Shown one piece after another: positions 1 to 8,161 of a DNA stretch of 64,000 bases (positions within the stretch are counted from its first letter, which is position 1; the number at the start of each line of letters is the position of its first letter). The position numbers were made by a program, and so were the translations under genes. The notes beneath the pieces are model-generated. The model ran no database searches. It saw only the letters and a program-made list of their open reading frames with translations, and was not told the origin of the DNA. This DNA is from Haloplanus salinus. GTDB lineage: Archaea > Halobacteriota > Halobacteria > Halobacteriales > Haloferacaceae. The stretch lies in NCBI RefSeq assembly GCF_003336245.1, contig NZ_QPHM01000001.1, positions 2,360,113-2,424,112 of the forward strand, read 5' to 3'.

Positions 1-240
1 CGCGACGAAGCCGTGTTCCATCGCTCCCTCGACGCCGAACCGGAGGCGGTCACGGACGTTGTCGAACTCGAGCGGCAGTTCGACGAACGACTCCGCGCCG
101 ACGTCGTTCTCGTCTGCGACCACCACCCTCGGCACGTCCGCGTCCGCGAACCGCTCGTAGTACGCCGCGGACGGGGAGAACAGAAACAGTCCGTCGACGC
201 CGTCCACGAAGTCACCGAGAGAATCCCGTAACGTCGCCAT
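1..240 (-). CDS. dacZ: Probable diadenylate cyclase, N-terminal part (cut by window edge)
   Basis: Only the first 80 codons are in the window; the gene continues past base 1. The protein begins MATLRDSLGDFVDGVDGLFL and continues with an alpha/beta pattern. From memory this resembles the N-terminal domain of haloarchaeal DacZ, which makes cyclic di-AMP with a C-terminal DisA_N domain. That catalytic domain is outside the window, so the call rests on N-terminal resemblance only. The ATG at 240 is supported by an AT-rich TATA box 25-30 nt upstream on this strand. Otherwise it is a conserved haloarchaeal protein of unknown function. Confidence 0.45.
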   Translation of the reverse strand, partial: MATLRDSLGDFVDGVDGLFLFSPSAAYYERFADADVPRVVVADENDVGAESFVELPLEFDNVRDRLRFGVEGAMEHGFVA

Positions 241-264
241 TGACGAACCGTCGAGACGTGACGA

Positions 265-270
265 AATAAA
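265..270 (-). promoter_or_regulatory. TATA box of the first gene
   Basis: Reading the minus strand, GCTTTATTT lies 25-30 nt before the ATG at 240, the spacing expected for a leaderless haloarchaeal transcript. Confidence 0.5.
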
Positions 271-326
271 GCTTCGTGGCGCGTCACGCGCCCGGCATGC
301 GCTTTTCGCCGCGTCCGCCGGCCGCG

Positions 327-1634
327 TCACTCGCGCAGCCTGGTTACGTGCTTGATCCGCCGCTCCACCAGGTCCGCTTTGCCGATGTCGTGGCGGACGC
401 GAAGCCCGTCGCCCGCCGCCGACAGCGCGTCCGCCGCGATGGCCTCCGCGTCCGCGATGGTCGGCGCGATGCCGACGACGGCGAAAGCCCGCGAGGTGGT
501 CGTATAGAGGCCGTCCTCGCGGGCGTCGACGCTCGCGTAAAAGAGGAGGGCGTCGCCGCCGGCCGCCTCGGCGGCGCGGGCGACGCTCCCTTCGTCCACC
601 TCGATCCGCGCCCCGGATTCGGGGTCGGTCGGATACCCCGCCGGCACCGCGTACTTACACACCGTCGCCCGCGCGTCGAAGTCGAGTTCGGGCAAGGGAT
701 CGCCGTCCCGCGCCGCCGTCAGCACGTCGAGGAAGGGCGTCTCGAGGACCGGCAGTGTGTTCATCGCCTCGGGGTCGCCGAACCGGGCGTTGAACTCCAC
801 CACCCGCACGCCGTCGGCGGTGAGCATGAACTGGCCGTACAGGACGCCCGTATACGAGGGGAGGGCGTCGACCGTCGCCTCCAGGATTTCGACCGCTTCG
901 GCGTAGTCCGCCGCGTCCATGAACGGGAGGGTCGGGCCGGCGTCGCTGTAACTGCCCATCCCCCCCGTGTTCGGCCCCTCGTCGCCCTCGTAGGCACGCT
1001 TGTGGTCCTGCACCGCCGGCGTCGGCCTCACGTCCCCGTTCGCGACGAACGCCTGGACGGTGAACTCCTCGCCGATCAGTCGCTCCTCGAGGACGACGCG
1101 GTCGTAGCCGGACTCGCGGAGATACGCCTTGGCCTCGTCTTTCGTCACCTGATCGCCGGTGACGCGGACGCCCTTGCCGCCGGTGAGGCCCACGGGTTTG
1201 ACGGCCAGGTCGCCGTCGGCGGCGTCGACGTAGTCGCAGGCGGCGTCCATGTCGGTGAACGTCTCGAAGTCGGGACAGCCCGGAATGTCGTGGTCCCGCA
1301 TGAACCGTCGCTGGTAGGCCTTGTCCGTCTCGATGCGGGCCGCCTCGGCGCCGGGACCGAAGGTGTAGACGCCGGCGTCGTCGAGGGCGTCGGCGACGCC
1401 CGCCGCGAGCGCTGACTCGGGGCCGACGACGGCGAGAGTGGCTCCCACCTCTTCCGCGAAGGCGACGATAGCCGTCGCGTCCGTCTCGTCGATGGACCGC
1501 ATCCCGTCTGCCAGCGCAGCGATGCCGGGATTGCGGTTGCTCGCACAGGCGTAGCAGTCGGCGTCGGGCGCGACGGCTCGGGCGATGGCGTGTTCCCGGC
1601 CGCCACCGCCGACGAGGAGTACTGTCTCGGACAT
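327..1634 (-). CDS. purD: Phosphoribosylamine-glycine ligase
   Basis: 435 residues, normal PurD length. It joins 5-phosphoribosylamine and glycine using ATP to give GAR, the second step of de novo purine synthesis, in the cytoplasm. The N-terminus SETVLLVGGGGREHAIA is the family's P-loop-like signature, and the ATP-grasp core includes the PNTGGMGSY motif. The start at 1634 is chosen over an upstream in-frame codon because MSETVLLVGG is the canonical N-terminus. A TATA-like CGTTTAGG (about 1658-1667, minus strand) sits at leaderless distance, so purD probably has its own promoter even though the MFS gene ends only 52 bp upstream on the same strand. Confidence 0.97.
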   Translation of the reverse strand: MSETVLLVGGGGREHAIARAVAPDADCYACASNRNPGIAALADGMRSIDETDATAIVAFAEEVGATLAVVGPESALAAGVADALDDAGVYTFGPGAEAARIETDKAYQRRFMRDHDIPGCPDFETFTDMDAACDYVDAADGDLAVKPVGLTGGKGVRVTGDQVTKDEAKAYLRESGYDRVVLEERLIGEEFTVQAFVANGDVRPTPAVQDHKRAYEGDEGPNTGGMGSYSDAGPTLPFMDAADYAEAVEILEATVDALPSYTGVLYGQFMLTADGVRVVEFNARFGDPEAMNTLPVLETPFLDVLTAARDGDPLPELDFDARATVCKYAVPAGYPTDPESGARIEVDEGSVARAAEAAGGDALLFYASVDAREDGLYTTTSRAFAVVGIAPTIADAEAIAADALSAAGDGLRVRHDIGKADLVERRIKHVTRLRE

Positions 1635-1686
1635 GGTCGAGACAGCCCGCGGAATCGGCCTAAACGTTGCCCTTTCCCGCCCGCTT

Positions 1687-2916
1687 TCAGTCCGCAGCGG
1701 CGACGCCGATGCCCGACCGCCCGCCGGCAGCGGCAAAGAGGCCAACAGCGGTGAGTATCGCCCCCAGGCCTGCGAGTGCTAGCGGGAGCTCGTAACCCAC
1801 GTCGAGTTCGGTCACGGGCAGGGTGAACAGCGGCGGGCCGATGGCCTGCGCGCCGAGGATGACGCTCGTGCGCAGGCTCATGACGCCGCCGCGGAACTCG
1901 GGGCCGGCGAGTTCCGACAGCGCCGACGCCACGGATGGAAGGAGGAGTCCGTGACCGATTCCGAAGACGCCGAGGGCGAGGAGGACGGCCGTCGCCGACT
2001 CCGCGGCCCACACGCCGCCGAGGCCGGCGGCGTAGAAGCCGAAGGCGACGGTGACCAGCCCCAGATTCGACAGATAGCGGGCGAAGCGGCCGTTGAACAC
2101 CGCGACCACCGCGGCGACCATCATCGCCGCCGTCACGAGGGCACCGACGCGGCCCGACGCGAGGCCGTAGGTGCCTTCCAGCAGGAAGGGAACGGCGGTG
2201 AGGACGCCGCCGAAGAAGAACGTGAACCCGACGAGCGTCGCGCCGTAGACGGCGAGGGCCTCGCGGGCGGGGAGCGACGCGACGGCGGCGCGGACGTACG
2301 ACCCACCGTGACGTCCGTCGCTCTCGCCGTCGCCCGACTCGACGGCCGGCGGATCGAGATAACGATACGCCAACGCCGCGACCACGACGCTCGATCCGTA
2401 GAGGTAGAAGGGGGCGTCCCACGACCGGGCAGCGAGGACGCCGCCGAGCACCGGCCCCGCCGCTGCGCTGAAGGAGATACCCGCGCTGACGACGCCCATC
2501 ACCGCGTTTCGCTGTGGCCCCTCGTAGTAGTCGCCGACGAGCGCGAGCGTCAGCGAGGCGAGGATGCTCCCGCCGACGCTTCCCTGGACCGCTCGGAGCG
2601 CGAGGACCTGCCACAGGTCGGTCGTGAGCGTCACGGCGACGCCGGCCAGTCCGTAGAGCAACAGACAGGGAACGATCACCCGCCGCCGGCCGAGGCGGTC
2701 GGCGTACATGCCCACGATAGGGGCGAGGACGGCCCCCGGCGCGGCGAAGGCGGTGATGACGAGGCCGCTCCGTGCGCTCGACACCGCGAAGGCGTCGGCG
2801 ATGGCCGGGAGCGCGGGGCCGACGATGTTCACGTCGAGCGGCGCCACCGCCGCCGTCGCGAGGAGGAGGTACAGTCTCGGTGACCGCCACGGGACGCCGA
2901 CCCCGGAGTCCGACAT
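1687..2916 (-). CDS. MFS transporter (drug/metabolite exporter type)
   Basis: 409 residues with about 12 hydrophobic segments, the usual MFS size. The first helix carries a conserved acidic-plus-proline pattern (APLDVNIVGPALPAIA) typical of the Bcr/CflA and DHA1/DHA2 exporter group. The loop after helix 2 has the MFS signature (MYADRLGRRRVI, around residue 65). A charged stretch near residues 190-205 marks the central cytoplasmic loop. It would work as a proton-driven exporter in the membrane; the substrate cannot be read from sequence. It lies upstream of purD on the same strand and downstream of a metal-type Lrp regulator, which may or may not control it. Confidence 0.85.
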   Translation of the reverse strand: MSDSGVGVPWRSPRLYLLLATAAVAPLDVNIVGPALPAIADAFAVSSARSGLVITAFAAPGAVLAPIVGMYADRLGRRRVIVPCLLLYGLAGVAVTLTTDLWQVLALRAVQGSVGGSILASLTLALVGDYYEGPQRNAVMGVVSAGISFSAAAGPVLGGVLAARSWDAPFYLYGSSVVVAALAYRYLDPPAVESGDGESDGRHGGSYVRAAVASLPAREALAVYGATLVGFTFFFGGVLTAVPFLLEGTYGLASGRVGALVTAAMMVAAVVAVFNGRFARYLSNLGLVTVAFGFYAAGLGGVWAAESATAVLLALGVFGIGHGLLLPSVASALSELAGPEFRGGVMSLRTSVILGAQAIGPPLFTLPVTELDVGYELPLALAGLGAILTAVGLFAAAGGRSGIGVAAAD

Positions 2917-2963
2917 CGGACGGACCGACGACCGGGAGGGTGATCAATCCGGGTGCCCCGCGG

Positions 2964-3575
2964 TCACTCCCTGCCGTCGTCCGCCTTCGCCGCCGCGTCC
3001 AGGCGCTCGTATCGCGACTCGAACTGCGCCTCGCAGGAGGGGCAGCAGAACTGGTGGACCTCGCCGCCGATCCGTGCCGTCGTTCCCTCGCTCGTCACCG
3101 TGTTCCCACATTCGGCACAGGCGAGCGCGAAGCCGGTGCCGCCGACGCTCGGCGTCCACTCGCCGTCGGTGAGCAGCGTCACCTCGTAGTCGGCGACGGC
3201 CCCGTCGTCGACGGTCCGCGAGAGCCACCGCGGCACGTCGCCGTCGGGGACGCGGGCGTAACAGACGACGTCGCCCGCCGCGGTCACGAACAGGTGTTCG
3301 ACCGCCTCGGCGGCGCGAAAGGCGTCTCGGAGGTCGCCTCCGGCGTCGCGCGCCGGTTCGACCGTCACCAGCACCGGGACGCCATCCCGCAGTTTCGAGC
3401 GGTCGAGGTCGAGCGTGAACCGCCGGACGACGCCCAGTTCCTGGAGGCGGTCGACCCGGTCCGACACCGCGGGCGGCGAGAGGTCGACCCGCTCGGCCAC
3501 TTCCGCCCACGGCCGGCGGGCGTCGTCCATCAACGCCCGCAGGATTTCGAGATCCGTCTCGTCGAGTTCGCGCAT
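2964..3575 (-). CDS. Lrp/AsnC-type regulator with C-terminal TRASH metal-binding domain
   Basis: 203 residues. Residues 1-50 form an AsnC-type winged helix (ELDETDLEILRALMDDAR, then the helix-turn-helix around PAVSDRVDRLQELG). The middle is an Lrp-like ligand/oligomer domain. The C-terminus has a TRASH-type cysteine cluster: C153-x2-C156, then C177, C178 and C181 (FCCPSC). Haloarchaeal proteins of this architecture take part in copper-responsive gene control. No copper ATPase is nearby; the next gene downstream is an MFS exporter. The start at 3575 (MRELDETD) is preferred over an upstream in-frame ATG because the AsnC domain begins there and the upstream extension is basic and unlike haloarchaeal protein. 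Confidence 0.85.
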   Translation of the reverse strand: MRELDETDLEILRALMDDARRPWAEVAERVDLSPPAVSDRVDRLQELGVVRRFTLDLDRSKLRDGVPVLVTVEPARDAGGDLRDAFRAAEAVEHLFVTAAGDVVCYARVPDGDVPRWLSRTVDDGAVADYEVTLLTDGEWTPSVGGTGFALACAECGNTVTSEGTTARIGGEVHQFCCPSCEAQFESRYERLDAAAKADDGRE

Positions 3576-3622
3576 GCGAGAACGGATACCCGGCGAACGG
3601 ATGTACCTTCGGTCGCGCGCCA

Positions 3623-3964
3623 TCACGACCCGTCGTCCTCGGAGGGGAGGAGGTCGTCGGGGCGCCGGTGAAACCGGTCCTTCTCGAGGTGGCTCCGAAT
3701 CCGTTCGTGATCCGCCGCCGTGATCCGCGACCGACCGGCGTCGTCGCCCTCGGCCGACACGCTCCCGTCCGTCTCGACGGGTCCCGACTCGCCGGCCTCG
3801 ACGACCGTCGACTCGCCGGAGTCCCGTGCCTCCCGCGTCCCATCGTCGGTCCCACGGGCGGGCGGGAGCAGGCCGACTGCGACCGCGCCGGCGCGTACCG
3901 TCACGAACAGCACGGCGGCCACGAGCACCACGAAGCCGACGGTCAAGACTGTGTTCGAATCCAT
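3623..3964 (-). CDS. Small single-pass membrane protein, function unknown
   Basis: 113 residues. Residues 5-33 form one hydrophobic helix (VLTVGFVVLVAAVLFVTV). It is followed by an acidic, disordered linker (residues 35-80) and a charged tail (HERIRSHLEKDRFHRRPDDL). The topology suggests an N-terminal anchor with a cytoplasmic tail. I do not recognise a family. It lies 47 bp upstream of the Lrp-TRASH gene on the same strand, so the two may be cotranscribed. High coding bias and acidic composition support a real gene. Confidence 0.65.
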   Translation of the reverse strand: MDSNTVLTVGFVVLVAAVLFVTVRAGAVAVGLLPPARGTDDGTREARDSGESTVVEAGESGPVETDGSVSAEGDDAGRSRITAADHERIRSHLEKDRFHRRPDDLLPSEDDGS

Positions 3965-4085
3965 GCGTGAGTGGGATCTACGCTACTCCGGTCGGCGTAA
4001 TCAATCGTGCCGACGTGAAAGCCGACTCACACGATTTAATCCGAGTTAAGCGACGGTAGGCACCCCCTTCGGTGACGGCCGGCGC

Positions 4086-4991
4086 TCACTCCCGTTCCCG
4101 CAACTGCTCGCGATGCAGGGAGAGGATCAGGTCGGCGAGCACGCCGAACATCAGGAGTTGGACGCCGACGAGGATGGCGAAGGCGGCGACGACGGCGAGC
4201 ACCTCGTGGGAGATCCGCTGGGTCACCCACTCCACGCCGACGTAGAGGGCGACGAGAAACCCCGTCGCCGTCGACACCGCGCCGAGGCTTCCGAAGTAGA
4301 ACAGGGGGTTGTTGGTCTTCGCACGCCGGTAGAGTTCGAGGAAGATGATCCCGCCGTCGCGGATCGGGTGGAGGTTCGTGTTCGACCCCGCCGGCCGCGG
4401 GTAGTACGTGATCGGGACGACCGTCGTCGGAATCCCGCGTTTCGCGCACTCGACGGCCATCTCGGTCTCGATGCCGAAGCCGTCCGCGGTGAGATGCATC
4501 TCCTCGAAGGAGTCGCGGGTGAAGGCTCGGTAGCCCGAGAGGATGTCGCCGAACCCCTCGCCGTGGATGACGCCGAAGGCGCCGTTGATGAGGCGGTTGC
4601 CGAGCCGATTGAGGGCGGTCATCGCACCGGCACGCATGTCGGCGAAACGGTCGCCGATGACGTGTTCCGCGTCGCCCGAGCGCAAGGGATCGAGCATCGC
4701 CTCGGCGTCGTCGGCGTGGTACGTGCCGTCGCCGTCGAGCATGAGGACGTACTCGCTGTCGACGTGATCGCGGACGGCCTCACGAACCGCCTGACCCTTG
4801 CCCGTCCCCGTCTGCTCGACGACGCGGGCGCCGGCCTCGTGGGCGACCGATTGGGTGTCGTCGGTGGAGCCGCCGTCGATGACGAGGATGTCGGAAAAGC
4901 CTGCCGAGTGGAAGTCGTAGACGACGTCGCCGATGGTCTCGGCCTCGTCGAGGGTGGGGACGAGGACGGTGACGGCGTCGGGATCGGGCAT
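4086..4991 (-). CDS. aglJ: Dolichol-phosphate hexosyltransferase, AglJ type
   Basis: 301 residues, matching AglJ. A GT2/DPM1-like catalytic domain covers residues 1-215, with the nucleotide-binding start VTVLVPTLDEAETIGDVV and the metal-binding DGDGT at 86-90. Two hydrophobic segments follow (about 225-245 and 258-285), ending in a short charged tail. AglJ loads the first sugar of the N-glycan onto dolichol phosphate on the cytoplasmic face. The start at 4991 (MPDPDAVTVLVP) is chosen over one 10 codons upstream because the GT2 fold begins immediately. Its partner aglF ends 47 bp before this start on the same strand, as expected for an agl operon. Confidence 0.88.
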   Translation of the reverse strand: MPDPDAVTVLVPTLDEAETIGDVVYDFHSAGFSDILVIDGGSTDDTQSVAHEAGARVVEQTGTGKGQAVREAVRDHVDSEYVLMLDGDGTYHADDAEAMLDPLRSGDAEHVIGDRFADMRAGAMTALNRLGNRLINGAFGVIHGEGFGDILSGYRAFTRDSFEEMHLTADGFGIETEMAVECAKRGIPTTVVPITYYPRPAGSNTNLHPIRDGGIIFLELYRRAKTNNPLFYFGSLGAVSTATGFLVALYVGVEWVTQRISHEVLAVVAAFAILVGVQLLMFGVLADLILSLHREQLRERE

Positions 4992-5038
4992 CGTGTGCGT
5001 TCCCCTCGCCGGGGCAGGCAAAAAGTCGTTCCTATCCG

Positions 5039-5782
5039 TTACTCGGCTGCACCGGTATCGGGGTCGATCGGGTGCCCTCTGACCCGCCGCTCCGCCTCCT
5101 CGCGGTCCTCCGGATACCCCACGTCGATCCGCCAGCCATCCATCCGGATGGCGTCGATGGTCCGTCCACTCTGGATCAGCAGGTCGATGGCGTCCGGGAG
5201 TTCGTACTCGCCACGGCCGGAGGGCTGGACGAGGTGACAGGCGTGGAAGATAGCCGGTGTGAACGTGTAGAAGCCGGTCATCACCAGATTCGAGGGCGGG
5301 TCGTCCGGTTTCTCGACGACCCGAGTGATCTCGCCGTACTCGTTGGTGTCACAGACGCCGTACCGGGAGGCTTCCTCCCACGGCACCTCCTCGACGAGGA
5401 AGGCGGCGTCCGCGCGCTCCTCGGCCTGTCGGTTCACCACGTCGCCGAGGTTCGCGTCGAACACGTTGTCGCCGAGCATGAGGATGAAGTCGTCGTCGAC
5501 GTAGGGTTCGGCGGTGAGGAGCGCGTGGGCGAGGCCGAGTTGCTCGCGCTGGTGGGCGTACGTGATGGGGACGTCGCGGTACTCGTCGTCGTAGCGCTCC
5601 ATGATCTGTTCTTTCTTGTAACCGACGACGATGATAAACTCGGTGACGCCGATATCGATCAACGAGTCGAAGGCGTACTCGATCAGGGGCTTGTCATCGA
5701 CTTCGACGAGAACCTTGGGTTTGTCCTCCGTGAGGGGACGCAGGCGGGTGCCCTTGCCTGCGGCGAGGATGACTGCTTTCAT
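5039..5782 (-). CDS. aglF: Glucose-1-phosphate nucleotidyltransferase, AglF type
   Basis: 247 residues. The N-terminus MKAVILAAGKGTRLRPLTE is the sugar-nucleotidyltransferase signature (GxGTRLRPLT), followed by the substrate lysine motif DKPKVLVEVDDKP and the LMLGDNVFD metal-binding region near residue 110. No C-terminal beta-helix, so it is the short single-function type. AglF makes a UDP-activated hexose for N-glycan assembly. The ATG at 5782 is fixed by the motif. A minus-strand TATA (GGTATATG, about 5808-5814) lies 26-32 nt upstream, so transcription of aglF-aglJ probably starts here. Confidence 0.88.
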   Translation of the reverse strand: MKAVILAAGKGTRLRPLTEDKPKVLVEVDDKPLIEYAFDSLIDIGVTEFIIVVGYKKEQIMERYDDEYRDVPITYAHQREQLGLAHALLTAEPYVDDDFILMLGDNVFDANLGDVVNRQAEERADAAFLVEEVPWEEASRYGVCDTNEYGEITRVVEKPDDPPSNLVMTGFYTFTPAIFHACHLVQPSGRGEYELPDAIDLLIQSGRTIDAIRMDGWRIDVGYPEDREEAERRVRGHPIDPDTGAAE

Positions 5783-5862
5783 ACGGGTCCCGTCGCCGTT
5801 CCGTCGCATATACCTTCGGCCCTCGCCAGGAGTTGGCGCCGGGGTCGCACGAGTGGACTCCT

Positions 5863-5919
5863 CCAGTCGGCGGCAATACGCTTCCGGTGTCCCAGTCGGC
5901 GGCAATACGCTTCCGGTGT
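5863..5919. repeat. Tandem 28-bp direct repeat in a divergent promoter region
   Basis: A 28-bp sequence beginning CCAGTCGGCGG and ending CTTCCGGTGT occurs twice, at 5863-5890 and 5892-5919, identical and one base apart. It lies in the 180-bp gap between divergent aglF and a GT4 gene, upstream of the plus-strand start. It could be a duplicated regulator site or a simple slippage duplication. Two copies without spacers rule out a CRISPR array. Confidence 0.9.
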
Positions 5920-5962
5920 GGGACTGCGCCCCCGTCGCCGTCTCGGCACGCTTTTGACGCCG

Positions 5963-7096
5963 ATGGGCGTAGCGATGCCCAGACTCGTGACGACGGACTC
6001 CGACCGGAACGTGGTGTTGCTCGGCGACTACGACTACGACTACCCCCGTGAGAAACTGCTTCGCCGGGGGTTCGAGGGGGCCGACGCGTCGGTGATCGAG
6101 TGCCGGTTCAGCGAAACGTCCCGGTTCATCAGTCTCACCAAACTCCTCCTCCTGCCGCTCTTTCTGGTCCGCATCGCCCGCCGGATGCGCGAGATTCGGG
6201 CCTCGGGCGTCGACGTCGACGCCCTCGTGCTGACGAAGTTCAACCCCTTGCTCTTGCCGGCCGCGGCGTACTACGCGTGGCGGCTCGACTGCCCGCTCGT
6301 CTACGATCTGTTCGTCTCGCTGTACCGGACCGCGGAGATGCGGGACGTCCATCCGACCATCGTCAGTGGGCTCGCGCTCCTCGAACGGGTCACGCTCCGC
6401 CTGCCCGACTACCATCTCGTCGGCACCGACCAGTTCATCGACCTCTACAGCGACATGTACGGGATCCCAAAATCGCGATTCGTCCGCCTCCCACCGGGTG
6501 CGGACGGCGACTGGTTCTACCCCCGGGAGGATGTCGAGAAACGCGACACCTTCACTATCCTTTACTGGGGCAACTTCCTCCCCCATCACGGCGTCGGCAC
6601 CATCGTCGGTGCCGCGGCGGAACTGCGGGACGACCCCTACGAGTTCGTCTTCCTCGGAAGCGGGCCGGAACAGGAGCGGTACCGCGAGATGTGCGACGAA
6701 CTCGCGTTGCCGAACGTCCGGTTTGAGGGATTCGTTCCCCGGGAGGACCAACAGGAGTGGATCGCGTCCTCGCACGTCTGCTTGGGCGTCTTCGCCGACG
6801 ACCCACGGACCCTGGCGAGCATCACGAACAAGGTGAGCGAGTCGGTCGCATCGAAGAAGGCGACCCTCACCGAGGAGTCGCCGGCCATCGACGCGTGGTT
6901 CGAACACGGCGAGAGCGTCTACACCGTCCCGCCGGAAGATCCCGTGGCACTCGCCGACGCGATACGGACGCTGGATGCGGATCGTGACCTGATCGAGCGC
7001 CTCGAAGCCGGCGGCTACGCGGTGTATGACCGCGAGTTCGACGTCGAGGCCATCGCCGGGATTCTGGACGAACACCTGTTTGGTTCCCGCGCCTGA
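5963..7096 (+). CDS. Glycosyltransferase, GT4 family
   Basis: 377 residues with a GT-B fold: an N-terminal Rossmann half (residues 10-180) and a C-terminal GT1/GT4 half. The latter has TILYWGNFLPHHGVGTIVGA (about residue 195), FLGSGPEQERY and the E-x7-E type region around NKVSESVASKKATLTEESPA. It likely transfers a sugar from a nucleotide donor to a lipid-linked glycan at the cytoplasmic face. The start may be 5963 or the ATG at 5975 (MPRLVTTDSDRNVVLLGDYD); neither has a clear TATA at leaderless distance. It is divergent from aglF and followed on the same strand by two epimerases, so it belongs to the glycan island. Confidence 0.85.
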   Translation: MGVAMPRLVTTDSDRNVVLLGDYDYDYPREKLLRRGFEGADASVIECRFSETSRFISLTKLLLLPLFLVRIARRMREIRASGVDVDALVLTKFNPLLLPAAAYYAWRLDCPLVYDLFVSLYRTAEMRDVHPTIVSGLALLERVTLRLPDYHLVGTDQFIDLYSDMYGIPKSRFVRLPPGADGDWFYPREDVEKRDTFTILYWGNFLPHHGVGTIVGAAAELRDDPYEFVFLGSGPEQERYREMCDELALPNVRFEGFVPREDQQEWIASSHVCLGVFADDPRTLASITNKVSESVASKKATLTEESPAIDAWFEHGESVYTVPPEDPVALADAIRTLDADRDLIERLEAGGYAVYDREFDVEAIAGILDEHLFGSRA

Positions 7097-7141
7097 TAAC
7101 CGAGTCGGAGAATATATCACGCCTGTGTGTCGATAGCCAGT

Positions 7142-8161
7142 ATGGACTTCGCCGACTCGAAGACACTGGTAACGGGGGGTGCCGGGTTCATCGGCAGCCA
7201 CCTCGTCGACCGCCTCCTCGAGGAGGACTGTGACGTGGTCGTCGCGGACGACTTCTCCCGCGGGAACCTCGAACACATCGAACACGTGATCGACGAGGTC
7301 GAACTGGTCCCGGCGGACCTCACGACCCGCGAGGGTTGCCTCCGTGCGACCGAGGGGGTCGATTACGTCTTCCACCTCGCAGCTCGGGTCGGTGGCATTC
7401 ATTACATCCAGCGCGAGAACGTCGGCGGCCTCACGCCGAGCGTCCTGATGAACCAGCACATGCTGGAAGCGTCCCGCATCAACGACGTGGATCGCTTCCT
7501 CTTTGCCTCCAGCGCCTGCATCTACCGGCAACAGCACGACGGCCTCAACCGCTTCACCGAGGACCAGGCCATCCCGGCGGACCCCCACAGTACCTACGGG
7601 TGGGCGAAAGTCCTCGGCGAGGTGGCGTGTCGGGCCTACCACCAGGACTGCGACCTCGACTGCGCGATGGTGCGCATCTTCAACGCCTACGGCCCCCGCG
7701 AGAACCTCGACCTCGACAGCGCCCACGTCATCCCCTCGTTCATCCGCAAGGCCATCGAGTATCCCGACCGCGAATTCGAGATGTTCGGTGACGGCTCCCA
7801 AGAACGGGGGTTCATCTACGTGACTGACCTCGCGGAGGGGATGATCCGTGCCATCGAACGCAAGGCCGACGGCGAACCGATCAACCTCGGCAACGGCGAG
7901 GAAGTCGTGAGCATCATGGAACTCGCGGAACTGATCGTCGAGATTAGCGGCAAGGACATCGACATCCAACACGACATGGATGCCCCCGAGGGGACCTACA
8001 AATACGCGGCGGACACGACGAAGATGGAAGAGGCACTCGACTGGACACCCGAGGTGAGCCTCACCGAAGGGCTGGCCGAGACGTACGCGTGGGCCGCCGA
8101 GGAACTCGACGCCGACGAAGACGTCGCGAGTATCGAGGCCGACGGTGGTGTGAGCCGATGA
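7142..8161 (+). CDS. NAD-dependent sugar epimerase/dehydratase (extended SDR)
   Basis: 339 residues. The Rossmann motif TGGAGFIGSHL is at residues 10-20, and the catalytic pair is SSACIY with YGWAK (YxxxK) near residue 158. The family resembles nucleotide-sugar epimerases and dehydratases acting on UDP- or GDP-hexoses; substrate not determinable. The ATG at 7142 begins MDFADSKTLVTGG, and an ATG 5 codons upstream is less likely. Its stop overlaps the next gene's start (ATGA at 8158-8161), showing translational coupling with a second SDR of the same subfamily. Confidence 0.88.
   Translation: MDFADSKTLVTGGAGFIGSHLVDRLLEEDCDVVVADDFSRGNLEHIEHVIDEVELVPADLTTREGCLRATEGVDYVFHLAARVGGIHYIQRENVGGLTPSVLMNQHMLEASRINDVDRFLFASSACIYRQQHDGLNRFTEDQAIPADPHSTYGWAKVLGEVACRAYHQDCDLDCAMVRIFNAYGPRENLDLDSAHVIPSFIRKAIEYPDREFEMFGDGSQERGFIYVTDLAEGMIRAIERKADGEPINLGNGEEVVSIMELAELIVEISGKDIDIQHDMDAPEGTYKYAADTTKMEEALDWTPEVSLTEGLAETYAWAAEELDADEDVASIEADGGVSR

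Noticed and set aside
5863-5919. Possible mini CRISPR array
   Set aside because: Only two copies, one base apart, without spacers or cas genes.
5783-7972. A very long minus-strand open frame running into aglF across three plus-strand genes
   Set aside because: Only the last 247 codons match a family. The rest is the antisense of GT4 and SDR genes, kept open by high GC.
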